Of a DNA stretch of 64,000 nt, positions 27,089 to 38,348 are shown piece after piece (position 1 is the stretch's first letter; each line of letters begins with the position of its first letter). A program made the translations under genes and the position numbers. Source of the DNA: Byssochlamys sp. IMV 00236 (lineage: Eukaryota > Ascomycota > Eurotiomycetes > Eurotiales > Thermoascaceae); NCBI GenBank assembly GCA_001931875.2, contig MSJH02000808.1:186001-250000 (forward strand). The letters are read 5' to 3'. The notes under the pieces are model-generated. The model was given only the letters and a program-made list of their open reading frames with translations, was not told where the DNA came from and ran no database searches.

Positions 27089-28819
27089 ATGTGGAGCAGG
27101 AGCTTCCGCGCGCCCGCCTTGCGGTGGGTGACGGCGAGAACAATAAGAACCAGACCAGCTCCTCGTGGGCCTCGAAATACATTACGACGAAATGAGTTTC
27201 CGCCGCCGATTTCAGAAAGCAAGAAAAGACCTTCGAATGAAGGGGAGAAACCAGGTTCCCAGTCAAACGCAGAGGCCTTGTCTTCCGCACTGCGCGACAC
27301 GAATCCGAGCGACAACAACCTCCTCTCTCCAGTTTATGTGCCGGAAGATCCAAATGGAGTCCTCAAAGAAAAACATCCGGCCGCGGGATTACTGGCAAAC
27401 TCAGCATTGGTGGTGCAACGGCAGCTGGAGGTAATGAACGTGATGCTGTAAGTACTTGGCTGCGATTTTTGAGATTCTTGTCCGTTATGAACCTGTGGAC
27501 TGACATCTTTTCCTGCGCTATAGGGGCTTCGAACAGGCGAATCGATATGTGATAATGGATGCAAGCGGGAATCATGTCGGATACATGGCTGAACAAGAGA
27601 GAGGAATGGGCAATATGATGGCTCGACAGTGGTTTCGCACGCATCGAAGTTTCGTTACACATGTATTCGACAAGTATGAGAATGAGGTTCTACGGGTATG
27701 CCATCATACGCACCTACTATAGATGGGTCTACTGACAGGGTGTAGTTCCATCGTCCGTTTTCATGGATCAACTCGCATATTCGAGTTTACGACCCGCTCG
27801 AACTTGCGGATGCGGCATATTCATCTTCCACTGCCCTCCAGAATAATCAGCCAGGTTCTCTAGCACCAGTGACCGGGGGTTCAAATGCGAGGGTGTCGCC
27901 GCTAGGAGTAGATGAGATGCGCATCATCGGAGAGGCCCAGCAGCAGTGGGCACCTCTAAGGCGGAAATACAACCTTTTCCTTTACCATCAGACGCCGAAC
28001 AGGGAACTGGATCTAGGATTGCGAAAGTTTAATATACCAGACGCGAATATCTCGAAGGCGCAGCAGATGCAGCTGACCCAGGCTGCGGGTCAGCAACCCG
28101 AGGGCGAATTCGTGCAATTTGCCTATGTTGACGAGCCCTTCCTTTCATGGGATTTTTCACTTCGAGCGGCGGATTCTCAACTTATTGGCTCAGTCAACCG
28201 TAACTTTGCTGGTTTCGCTCGAGAGCTGTTCACTGATACCGGTGTATATGCTCTACGCATGGATGCTGCAGCCTTGGCGGAGCAGAGAAATGACCAGCAG
28301 CTTGCTGCTGACAAGCCGACTGGCATGACACTTGATCAGCGTGCAGTTATGCTGGCTACTGCGGTAAGCATTGATTTTGACTACTTCAGTCGCCATAGTG
28401 GCACCGGAGTCGGTTTCATGCCGTTCTGGTTCCCCATAGGCGGAGCCGGAGAGGCTGCTGCAGGCGGTGCTGCCGCTGGAGAAGCGGGAGCGGCGGGGAC
28501 GGCAGTTGGTGAAGCTGCTACTGGCGCTGTTGGTAGAGCAGGGGCAGCTGGAACTATGGCGGAGGGTGCAGCTGCTGGTGCCGCTGGAGCTGGAACTATT
28601 GCGGGATATGAGGCGATGCAAAGAGGAATGGGTGAGCGCGGAACTGCTCCAGCGGAACAACAACCATATGAGCAGTCGCAGGTACCACCAGGTGAGCAGC
28701 CAGGCGCAGACCAAGAACTGTGGGACGAGGATGAGGATCCTTGGGGTCATGGGAATGACCCGTGGGGAGGGGGTTCGGGAGATGAAGGTGGTGATGGAGG
28801 TGATGGAGATTGGTTTTGA
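27089..28819 (+). CDS. Phospholipid-scramblase-family protein, probably mitochondrial (Aim25-like)
   Basis: Three exons, 27089-27447, 27524-27695 and 27746-28819, with introns GTAAGT..TAG and GTATGC..TAG, give a 534-residue protein. The N-terminus (MWSRSFRAPALRW..., Arg-rich, no acids in the first 40) looks like a mitochondrial presequence. The scramblase core starts around residue 105 and spans the first intron and exon 2 (FEQANRY, DASG, GYMAEQE, RTHRSF, HVFDKYENEVLR), continuing with HRPFSWINSHIRVYDP at the start of exon 3. The C-terminal third is Ala/Gly-rich and ends in an acidic Trp- and Gly-rich tail (WDEDEDPWG). Yeast Aim25 is the family member in this lineage. True scrambling activity is unproven for it. 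The gene begins only about 260 bp from the heterochromatin boundary. Confidence 0.9.
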
Positions 28820-30512
28820 TGAACCATTGTATTGTTGGCATTTTGTATAAAATCTTACGTGTCCAGGGGACATAACTACGTGGATGGTGTCCTCAGATCT
28901 AGCGTCATGTTGGCGATCTTATTTACGCGCCTTTGGGTGGTACACACTCTCTTATCTGCACAAATACGACCGTTTAATGGCAACTAGTTCTATAGACTTA
29001 CGCGGGTAAGAAGTTACATCTTTCCCGCTCTTTCTAGGTTGCAATGAGTCGGATGTCATGCCTCTTGCAACACTTCCCATGTCTATATCCCTGCACTTAG
29101 AAAGAGGGAACATTAAGACAGGAGTCCTGATGGTGGTAGGTTAACTACCAGTCTTTCTATCATCCACGCCTGATTAGTGAAGCTCTATAATCCTGCATAC
29201 AGTGATTCACCGAAGTCCGAACTTCTGTAGAAAGGCGTTAAGACTACCTATTGGAGTCCTCGAACGTTGTATCTTGGGTCACACTATTCTCTGACAAACT
29301 TGTGAGACCAAACATGCGGAGAATTATATAAGATCTTAGTTTCAAGGGATGGCGGTTTTGAAACGGGCTCCATCAACATGAAAAACGCCCACTGCCTGAG
29401 GATGCTCATAGGACACAGACCCATGTTCGTGGCCATCGCGATCGGCACTTTGATCTCCCCGAGAACGAGTCTCGGTTCCTCTTGGACTTTTCCTTAGACA
29501 CAGTGATCTCCGATTGCCCAATGGAGGTTGGAAATGACTCAAGCCACTGTTGGAAATGCCAAGGGCCTAAAACCATAGCTAATCCTAAAATCATCCCAAC
29601 GCCAAACGCTCTATGCTACGTCGCTTTACCACTTCTTGCAGTGTCGAGGGTGTGATTGTGCCACGGAAGGCAGTTGTAGGAGAGAAACGTGTCTCGTCTG
29701 AAGCGTTGCTTGTCTGGAGCGGGCTGGAACAAAGTCACGATGGCAATTACGTGGTCTACATACCAACAAAGGGTTCAGCTGTTCGATGGCCATGACTCGT
29801 GAACGATTTGGTGATGGTGATGGTCCACCCACATTCTCCGATAAGGCTTCTAGATATCCGCTGACTGTTTCTGCTGCAGAAATATGTCCTAAGGAGTCCT
29901 TTTGCGCCCAATGTGAAGGCCTAGAGTTGCTAAGCTTCATGGCTTAAATTTAACTTCCTCTTGGGGCGTTACGAACTTCTTGATTGCCAAGCATCATGTC
30001 CGCATTATTCGTCGACATGGGACTCCTGGCCGTAAAACGATATCCAGTGTGTACCTGCATGCCACGAGTGTGGAGAAACATTGTTAGCTCACATACCCCC
30101 GACCTTAGTGGTGTTCCTGGCCGACGGGCAACTGGGATGTTAAGTCTTGCCTTGGTATCATCATGGGGCTTTGGAGCCGCCTTTTGACTCTGTTCCTTGT
30201 TGGCAAGACGAGTCTTTTGCCAAAATCCTGCCACTTATTTTACGGCTTGCCGCGCCCAATGTGACTAACAGCATGGATGCAAAAAGTCTAGCTCCCAGGG
30301 GGAGTATGTCAGACACGGCCCGATTTCGTGGACATGGCTAGCCAGCCCTATATAGGATGACGGAACTACATAGGAGGCTTGCTATTATCAGATTCTTTCT
30401 GATCAGTGATTTTTCTCTTGTTCCCTAATTGCAACGTGCAATTAGTCCATTCTTTCTTTATTTTTGTCACTCATTTATTTGGAGCGTTGCATGCTCCAGC
30501 CATTCATTTACC
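28820..30512. other. Intergenic region with no supported gene
   Basis: Several open frames of 60-104 codons on both strands (for example 29626-29940 and 29950-30234, minus) show no recognisable family, splice-linked partner or convincing coding bias. A TATATAG box at 30349-30355 lies about 160 bp upstream of the glucanase start and is a candidate core promoter for it. Confidence 0.5.
30349..30355 (+). promoter_or_regulatory. Candidate TATA box of the GH64 gene
   Basis: TATATAG, 158 bp upstream of the chosen ATG, in otherwise mixed composition. Position is reasonable for a fungal gene with a 5' UTR of around 100 bp. Inference only. Confidence 0.35.
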
Positions 30513-31856
30513 ATGCGTATCTTTTCGAAGCTGACCGTTGCGATAGCTGGTGTGCTCGCTGCTTGTTCATGGGCACATCCGGTCACTAGATTGCACGGAA
30601 GAAGCATTGTCATCGGTCCCTCGAACAGTATCAATGGCACGTACAATGCGCATCCTCATTCGGGGAAGGGTCCTTCGACGACCAATGGTCCTTTACAGAC
30701 CCAAGGAACTGCACAGCTGCCATTGTCGATTGTCAACAATTTCAGCGGAAGCTCCGTCAATCTCTATGTCACTGGCCTTGACGACAACAACCAACTTGTG
30801 ATGCTTCAGCCTGATGGTAGCTGGTTCTACCCGGCTGGAACCAATGGAACCACAATTCCTCTGCCTATTACAGGAAATGTCGCTATTCCGATTAGTGGTT
30901 TCGGAACCGTCACCAATCTCACCTTACCGAGCTACATATCTTCCGCTCGTGTCTGGTTCGCTGAAGGTAACCTCGAGTTTTATACCGTTACGGTCGACAA
31001 TATTCTGTCTCTGGTCGAGCCCTCCGCTGTCAACCCTGACGATGCCAGTGCAGACGTCAACTGGGGGTTCGTCGAGTTGACCAACACCGAAGACGCCGGA
31101 ATATACGCAAACATTAGCTACGTCGACTTTGTCGGCCTCGTGTTGGGAATGGAACTCCTTACTGGGAATGGGAGCATCAAAAGTGCGGACGGCCTAGAAT
31201 CCGATGCAGTTGCCCAAATATGTTCCGACTTGCAGGCCCAAGCCGCCTCGGACGGCCAGCCATGGGACAAGCTCTGCGTGACGGACACCGCTGGCAATCC
31301 TCTCCGCGTCATGGCGCCGACAGACTATATTGGCTCAGATGCCACGGCCTTCAGCGACTACTGGTCCGACTATGTCGACAAAGTCTGGACACGGTACACC
31401 AATTCTACACTCACCATCAACACGCAATCGGGTGCAGGAAATGTCAATTGCACTGTCAGAGGCGACCAGCTCACCTGTGCTGGCGACAACCGAGGCTACT
31501 CTAAGCCCGTGGCCAGCGATATATTCGGCTGCAACAGCGGTCCATTCTTGATCCAAGCCAGTGACAACGACATTCACAAAGCTGTGGTACCCCGTCTCTG
31601 CGCAGCCTTTAATCGTTCTACCCTCCTTTTATCTGGCGGCAACGTTCAGCCCAGTCTGGGCTCTAACTACTACTACACCGTGTCTCCGACAAACTACTAC
31701 AGCAAGATTGTGCACAAGTACGAGAGCGATGGCAAGGGGTATGCATTCTCCTACGATGATGTCAATCCGACTGGCGGAGACGACCAGTCTGGTTCTGTCA
31801 CTGATTCGGATCCCCAACTGCTTACTGTCTATGTTGGTGGGCCCCCGTCGTCTTAG
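30513..31856 (+). CDS. Secreted glycoside hydrolase family 64 beta-1,3-glucanase
   Basis: Intronless, 447 residues from ATG 30513. The open frame extends 28 codons upstream, but the chosen Met gives a typical signal peptide (MRIFSKLTVAIAGVLAACSWA, cleavage near residue 20-22), while the longer form does not. The body matches the GH64/thaumatin-like beta-1,3-glucanase fold: an N-terminal IVNNFSG...VNLYVTGLD strand segment, DGSWFYP, RVWFAEGNLEFYTV, then NWGFVELT, VDFVGLVLGMEL, and a late IHKAVVPRLCAAFNRSTLL segment. Several NxT/NxS sequons are consistent with secretion. Such enzymes cut beta-1,3-glucan of fungal or other cell walls. The exact role, own-wall remodelling or nutrition, is inferred. 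Confidence 0.9.
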   Translation: MRIFSKLTVAIAGVLAACSWAHPVTRLHGRSIVIGPSNSINGTYNAHPHSGKGPSTTNGPLQTQGTAQLPLSIVNNFSGSSVNLYVTGLDDNNQLVMLQPDGSWFYPAGTNGTTIPLPITGNVAIPISGFGTVTNLTLPSYISSARVWFAEGNLEFYTVTVDNILSLVEPSAVNPDDASADVNWGFVELTNTEDAGIYANISYVDFVGLVLGMELLTGNGSIKSADGLESDAVAQICSDLQAQAASDGQPWDKLCVTDTAGNPLRVMAPTDYIGSDATAFSDYWSDYVDKVWTRYTNSTLTINTQSGAGNVNCTVRGDQLTCAGDNRGYSKPVASDIFGCNSGPFLIQASDNDIHKAVVPRLCAAFNRSTLLLSGGNVQPSLGSNYYYTVSPTNYYSKIVHKYESDGKGYAFSYDDVNPTGGDDQSGSVTDSDPQLLTVYVGGPPSS

Positions 31857-32899
31857 ATGCTGTGCATCGATCTTCGTGTACATGATTTGATTTCTCTTGT
31901 GCCGTATCATATTTCATTGTATCTTGTAGTTTTGTATCAGTATATGAGTTGTCGGAGGATTGGCTGTTATATATATTGGATTTTGTTTCTCTTTTTCTTT
32001 TTTTTTATATATATATCTTTCAACTTGATGTAGTCACCATTCTGTGAAGCAGTTTATCTGTTCTATAAAGCAGACTTGATGCCAAAATGATATTCGCTCT
32101 TTTCGGGCAACCTTCGTCCAATAACACTATTCGGAAACATTGCACGGTATATGAATATTTTGTTATAAGATAGAGAAATCTCCGTTCCGTCCGCGTATGG
32201 GCTATACATTTGATTACGTGATCTACATAAATCGAGTAGGAATAGTCTCATCCTAAGATTTTGTCCATTCAGAACAAGATTGTTGTTTGCCATGGTTTAA
32301 AGTTGTGGGAAATATAAATCACATCTAGATTGTGGGGTTATTATCTTTGGTTGTATTGTACATAGAATAAGAGGAGCTGGTTGTTGGAAATTTATACATA
32401 GCGAGCTTGAGGCAATAAAAGTGCAGGAGTTATTGATTGGAAGATGACTGAATGATATGTCTACCATAAGTTAATTATGCTGCGCCACTGAATTATTATT
32501 TCTGGGTGGTAGAGATCGGTAAGTTTTGGATACGGCGATGAGCTCCCTTGGACGTCGATCGACGCCGGCCATCCGCTTATGGAACACTACTGCCGATACG
32601 GCCTCCGCGGACGGAGGTCGCCAAGGTCTCAGGAACTGTCCTCTCTGCTCATCTCTGACCTTTCTACCTCTCTTATAAGAGTGCTATCATTCCTACATAC
32701 CCTTCTCTTTAAATACATCTATACACCCCCTCGCTGACATTCCTTTTCGCCACTGCTCTTCCTGAGAGTACCTTCAACCAGACCAATACCCCACTTCCGC
32801 AGCCGGCGCGCTGAGTACTTAACCGCCAGAGCATCCGCAACACGAGACCACTTTCCCTTTCGCGTCCACTTTAGAACGAGACACAATCGCAATCTCATT
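31857..32899. other. Intergenic region; 3' UTR of GH64 gene and promoter of E2 gene
   Basis: No gene is seen. The left half is T- and A-rich (poly-T run near 31,990-32,010). The right half is GC-richer and pyrimidine-rich close to the E2 start, as in strongly expressed fungal genes. Two palindromes, at 32553-32564 and 32602-32617, are described among the findings. Confidence 0.5.
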
Positions 32900-33506
32900 A
32901 TGGCGTCCTCAGTAGCGCAGAAGCGACTCTTCCATGAGTACCGCAACCTATCCGTGAATCCTCCCGAGGGCATCACTGCCGGTCCCGTCAACGAGGATGA
33001 CATGTTCCTCTGGGAGGCGCTTATTCAAGGACCGGAGGGCACTCCCTTTGAAGGAGGAGTGTTTGCTGCAGAGCTCAAGTTCCCGAAGGATTATCCGCTC
33101 AGTCCCCCTACGATGAAGTTTGTTGGTGGTGGAGTGTGGCATCCTAATGGTGAGCATACCTAGCGCTCTTGTTTGTCTTACGCTTTGACTGGCTTTGTGG
33201 GCGGCTTATAGCGGTGAGAATCGAGAAACTGACCTCATTTGCCTTTATTTAGTATATCCCAATGGAACTGTGTGTATCTCCATCCTCCACCCGCCTGGCG
33301 ATGATCCCAACCACTACGAGCACGCTTCCGAGCGATGGTCGCCCATTCAGAGTGTTGAGAAGATTTTGATATCCGTTATGAGTATGCTTGCGGAGCCGAA
33401 TGATGAGAGTCCCGCCAACGTAGAGGCCGCGAAGATGTGGAGAGAGAGGAGGGATGAGTATGAAAAGAAGGTTAGGGAGGAGGTGAGGAGGGGACTGGGG
33501 CTGTGA
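32900..33506 (+). CDS. ubc7: Ubiquitin-conjugating enzyme E2, Ubc7/UBE2G2 type
   Basis: Two exons, 32900-33149 and 33253-33506, with a 103-bp intron splitting the Val after HPN, give 167 residues. The HPN motif is at residues 81-83 and the catalytic Cys is Cys91 (in [10 protein letters not shown]). The acidic insertion just after the active site ([19 protein letters not shown]) marks the Ubc7/UBE2G class rather than Ubc4/5 or Ubc1. Family length is about 165 residues. Ubc7 works with ER membrane ligases in ER-associated degradation, normally recruited by Cue1. The gene name is by family and the role in this organism is inferred. Confidence 0.93.
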
Positions 33507-33754
33507 TACGTCTTCATGAGTGACATTCGATCATGCGCTTTGGCCAGCGTGATGCTGTCGCATGTCATGAGTTGGTCGAGCATTCATTGCGGGCGTTATG
33601 TGGCGTTCTTCGATTATCCTGATGCTCTGCTGTCCTCGGTAGGGTGCTGTTAGACTTGATACCTCCTATCATTATTATACAGCGAGGAGTTATGAGAGGT
33701 GGTTCTCTACCGTTATCTATTATATTGATATTATACGACAGTGAGAATATAGAC

Positions 33755-35270
33755 TTAGAGATACTTCCGAATCTGCTGGTCGATCCACCCTTCGAGACCT
33801 TGGTCTCGGTCATACAGCACTTCCGTTTCAGCCTTCAAATTGAGCATGAGCATTTGCTGCAGTTCAGTCCGCCACTGCGGCTCTGGCCCGTCCTCCGCAA
33901 AAACAGGGTTATTTCTAAGTATAGCAACTGCTTTCTGCCTGTCTCTTACGCTTAGTGCCATCAGCGCCTCGTCTCCTTGCGGGTCAGCGCCAGCTACTAC
34001 GTCTGATGTCCGCAGACCAAGCCAACAGATACTAGACACGTTGAGCCTGGAATTCTCGTGCGCCTGTGTCATTGAGCCGTACTTGTATGTGGACATGATT
34101 GCCATTCCGTCAGGATCGCTGTCCACAAGAGCATACAAACGCGGAGTGTCTTGCATGAAGGACTTGGTTTCTGAAAGGAGACGGATGAATGCGCGAGTGT
34201 TGATGTCGGGATAGCCTTTTCCCTATCATTCGATGAGCTTCGAAAACAGTAAGTGTTTGCAGTCTTACGGTTATGATGATTCCTTTTCCAGCTCTTGAGG
34301 AAATATGATAGCGGCTTCGTGTCAATCTGTGAAAGATAGCCTGTCGTATTGATTAGACGCCAGCATGTATTGTATACCCGAGTCTGAACAACTTGCCTCT
34401 TTTTCAACTATTAACACCCATCGCATATCGGATATTATGATCTCGTCAACACCTTCTGCGTCGGGGATGAGAAAATCCTTCTCGATTTCAGTACCAGTTA
34501 TCGGAGGATCGTCTGGCATAAGCTAACCTCGGATGCTGCACCAATATCTAGGATGTTCCCCAATTTTAAGGCCAGAGAGAAATCACCTGCCATTAGTCCT
34601 TTCGCTGCTGCTGTCTTTGGTTCCGCATTAGATTTCTAGATCTGAGTTTTCCCTTTACACAAACCTACCACGTGAAGAGCAGCACGGTCGACCCCAATAG
34701 TATACGCTATGTCGTCTACAAGGGTATCGACAACTCGCTGGGAACCGAAGTAGATGGGGTCACTATAGTATATATCTCTTAAAGAGCAATGATTAGACAA
34801 GTGGCCATCAAGCATGTATATAGGTCATGGCGCGTACCTCTTGGACGTCGTGATGCTGTTGCGAAGTGCGTCTGCAATGACTCCTAGTACTCGAATCGAC
34901 ACAGCTATTGAAATATGAGCGTCAGAAATCTCATCGTGTATATTTATGCATCGCAAGCTGAGTCCGTACTGAATCTCCACGCTTCATAAGCACTGTCTCC
35001 AGGCCACGAGTACATTATTGCTTTATCCTCTTCGCGGGCTTCGAGAGCTGCATTGTGAGGATTGATAAAGTAATCTCCTCGGCTAGACCTTCGTTTAAGG
35101 AGGATAAAAGGTCGTCCGTTGGGTTTCATAAGCTCGTCAACTGTGGTTTCGAGGAGTTGGCTGATGAAGTTTCGGACACGGTCTTCTGGTTGTTGCTCGG
35201 CATTGCTGGAGGGAGGGGGATTTGAGATTGGGGACTGAACAAGAGGATAGCGACTACTGGGGAAAGCCAT
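33755..35270 (-). CDS. spo11: Meiotic recombination endonuclease subunit Spo11 (topoisomerase VIA-like)
   Basis: Seven exons fit in frame: 35270-34970, 34904-34838, 34777-34669, 34614-34587, 34512-34397, 34340-34269 and 34222-33755, giving 386 residues. The winged-helix active site is RDIYYSDP with Tyr126-Tyr127, the second being the expected nucleophile. The Toprim residues are Glu205 (VEKEA) and DSDPDG at 265-270. Conserved TAAAKGL, GSQR, GKGYPD and STYKYGS segments are present. Intron 5 (34396-34341) has a GC donor (GAG|GCAAGT). Exon 4 is only 28 nt; reading through it as MAGDF would break the frame, so a 74-bp intron 4 is the better model. Spo11 makes the DNA double-strand breaks that start meiotic recombination. 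The gene appears intact, which suggests retained sexual potential. Confidence 0.92.
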
Positions 35271-35947
35271 ATTGAATGGAGGATGTCCGAGGACAGTTTG
35301 AGTACTGTACTAAGCTCCGTCTCTTTGTGAATAAGATGATGTCGGGAAGTTTGGCATTGACGCACAGCAGTATTGCCGCCCACCCATCTATGAATGCTTT
35401 TCGCGGTCTTTACCTCCAGACATGCTACTACAGCAATAATGAAAATTAAAAACAAATGATTCACAAAGAAAATGTTAGAGCATTCACATAATTGTAAATA
35501 TGTCAAATAAAAAGAGTCCCAGGTCCATGTAGATTGTACCTTCAACTGCACAAGGGAGTGAGCATTAATGTGCTCAACAGACAAACTATTGCATATCGTC
35601 TGATCATAACATTTTGTCTCATATAAGCGCTGCTCGTCTGAAGATTGTACGGTTGTTGATGGTGAATTAGCGCCATCTGCTATCTAAGCGCGGATGTGGG
35701 AGGATTTAGACCAATCACAAGCCACAACCCCTGATGACTCAGCTGAAGAAGGACAATTGTGGATCTGAAGCTTCATCTCCCCCCCGGAAACCAGGCAGTT
35801 GTATTAATTCCAGGGACCTCCCAGAGCCGACTCAATTGCTTAGCTTCCATCGAGATACTTGGAAACGAGCGTCCTTGGAGAGTAGGTCGCCGCGGAATGA
35901 GTCTTGCTGTCCATTTCTGAGTACAACAAGGGGCTTCATATTCCAAA
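35271..35947. other. Shared divergent promoter region of spo11 and the oxidosqualene cyclase
   Basis: 677 bp between two divergently read genes. A minus-strand open frame (35126-35584) overlaps spo11 exon 1 in another frame, has no family match, and is taken as spurious. No clear TATA box or other element could be assigned. Confidence 0.45.
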
Positions 35948-38348
35948 ATGTCTCAAGAAACCCAACAGATTGCCAACAGCCATATCGGTCCTTGGAGGAC
36001 CGAGGCCCAGGGCCATCTGACCACCGATGAGAACGGCGATCCCAAAACAGACTATTCGCGTTGGAGACTTCGTGATGACAGTGGCCGTCAGACATGGCAT
36101 TATCTCGAGTCTGACGATGAGAACAATGCATGGCCTCAAACAGTGGCCGACAAGTATCATCTTGGGCTTCCTACGGTATGCATCACTTTCTCCATGCATT
36201 TGATTGGTTCAAAGAGAATCTGAGACTGAATATACCACAGGGATTGCCCGAGCTACCCCGGGCGACTACTCCGCTGCAGGCAGCCGAGAATGGCTTGTCT
36301 TTCTTCTCTCAATTGCAGCTAGAGCCGGGAAACTGGGCGTGTGAGTATGGTGGTCCAATGTTCCTGCTGCCAGGTATCATCATCACTTACTATGTCACAA
36401 ACACCCCAATCCCGCCGGAGTATGCAATTGAGATCAGACGATATCTGTTCCATCGGCAGCATCCCGTGGATGGGGGCTGGGGTCTGCATATTGAGGCTCA
36501 CAGTTCTGTCTTCGGCACGGCAATGAACTACGTCACCTTGCGTCTCCTTGGCGTGAGTGAGGAAGACCCCCGTATGGTGAAGGCGCGTGGTCTGCTGCAC
36601 AGCTTTGGAGGTGCCATCTATGGACCTCACTGGGCCAAATTCTGGCTCAGCGTGCTTGGTGTCATGGACTGGGAGTGTGTGAACCCTGTTCCTCCTGAGC
36701 TCTGGTATGTTTAGTTATCTTTGATGATGCTTCGTTGTTCTTTAAACTCATTCTATGCCTAGGCTCCTTCCAGACTGGGTTCCTTTTGCTCCGTGGAGAT
36801 GGTGGATTCATATGCGCCAGGTTTTCCTGCCTATGGGTTACCTGTGGTCGAAGAGGTTCACCCATCCTCTGGACCCGCTCACTAAGCAGCTTCGGGAAGA
36901 GCTCTATACGCAGCCCTATGCTAGCATCGATTTTGCTGCCCATCGTTGCTCCATCGCTGAAGCCGACAATTATTATCCAAAGACTTGGATCCTCAACACA
37001 GCTAACTGGTTCCTCGTGAAGCTCTGGAACCCCTATCTTCGACCATCCTTCGTGAAAAAGCGTGCAGAGGACTGGACTTGGGAGCTCATTCGGATGGAGG
37101 ATGAGAATACTGATTATGCGGGACTCGGGCCAGTCAACAACCCGATGAACATGGTAGCCTGTTACCTGCATGATGGTCCAGATAGTTACTCTGTCCGTCG
37201 CCACCGTGAGCGTCTCAATGACTATATGTGGGTGAAAAACGAGGGTATGCTGGCCAATGGCACCAACGGAGTGCAAATCTGGGATACTGCCTTCATAACG
37301 CAGGCCATTGTCGTTGCCGGGTTTGCAGATGATCCGAAATGGAGACCGATGCTTACCAAGGCCCTGGAATTCTTCGAAGATCATCAGATTCTCGAGAACG
37401 TCCCAGATCAGGATAAGTGTTACCGCCAGCACCGTAAGGGCGCCTGGCCGTTCAGCACAAAGACTCAGGGATACGTAGTCACCGACTGCACGGCGGAAGG
37501 GCTGAGGTCGACAATTCAGCTTCAGGAAATGCACGGCTATGAGAAGATCATCTCCGCTGAACGTTTGAAGGACGCCGTTGACTGCCTGTTGCTCATGCAG
37601 AATCCGTCTGGAGGCTTCAGTGAATACGAAAACGCGCGTGGTTCAGAGAAGCTGGAGATGTTGAATGCTGCCGAGGTTTTTGGTGGCATCATGGTCAGCC
37701 ATGACTACCCCGAATGCACAACTGCCACTGTGACGGCTCTGTCCTTGTTTAGCCAGTTCTACCCAGATTATCGCGCTGACGAGATCAGGGCCGTGAAGGA
37801 AAAGGCCGTGAAGTTTATCAAACGCGTGCAGAGAGCTGATGGTAGCTGGTACGGATCGTGGGGCATTTGCTTCACTTATGCTGCCATGTTCGCTCTCGAG
37901 AGTCTCACCAGCATTGGAGAGACGTACGCTAATAGCGACTATTCGCGCCGTGGTTGCGAGTTTCTGCTGTCGAAGCAGAAGGAGGACGGGGGCTGGGGCG
38001 AATCCTATCTTAGTTCTGAGAGGCACGTTTACGTTCAGCACCAGACCTCTCAGGTCGTGCAGACTGCCTGGGCCTGTCTTGCTCTCATGGAAGCCGAGTA
38101 CCCCAACAGAGAGCCCATCCGCAGAGGTATCAAATTGATAATGTCGCGACAGCAGATGAACGGGGAATGGCTGCAGGAGGCTATCGAGGGTGTTTTTAAC
38201 CAATCTTGGTATGTATAACGCTGTGATTCTTGAGATTTGTCGGATGCTAATGAACAATAGCATGATTTCATACCCGAATTACAAGTTGTACTGGCCCATC
38301 AGAGCCTTGGGTCTTTATGCCAAGACATTTGGCAATGAAAGCATCTGA
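35948..38348 (+). CDS. Oxidosqualene cyclase (lanosterol-synthase-type triterpene cyclase)
   Basis: Four exons, 35948-36175, 36241-36704, 36763-38208 and 38261-38348, with introns of 65, 58 and 52 bp, give 741 residues. The general-acid motif DCTAE starts at Asp472. Repeated QW-type motifs are visible ([32 protein letters not shown]), and the C-terminus reads [17 protein letters not shown]. The enzyme folds 2,3-oxidosqualene to a tetracyclic sterol or triterpene at the ER or lipid droplet. Length and motifs fit Erg7. However, Eurotiales carry several paralogues, some making protostadienol-type products for secondary metabolism. No P450, acyltransferase or transporter genes lie beside it, which favours an Erg7-type role, but the IMVEY-type segment reads MVSHDYPEC here, so the product is left open. 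Confidence 0.93.

Noticed and set aside
28253..28873. 206-codon minus-strand frame
   Set aside because: It is antisense to the repetitive Ala/Gly-rich coding tail of the scramblase-family gene; codon-bias shadow.
29342..30234. Series of 60-104 codon frames on both strands
   Set aside because: No domain, no splice signals linking them, and mutually overlapping. Could be remains of something, but nothing supports a gene.
34588..34613. Longer spo11 exon 4 reading MAGDFSLALKLGN
   Set aside because: It looks like the family's LVAG segment, but continuing through it ends in a frame that cannot join the next conserved exon with any intron of plausible length.
35126..35584. 152-codon minus-strand frame upstream of spo11
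   Set aside because: It overlaps spo11 exon 1 in another frame, has no family resemblance, and lies in the divergent promoter region.
36662..37534. 290-codon minus-strand frame
   Set aside because: It is antisense to the oxidosqualene cyclase third exon; shadow of GC-rich coding sequence.
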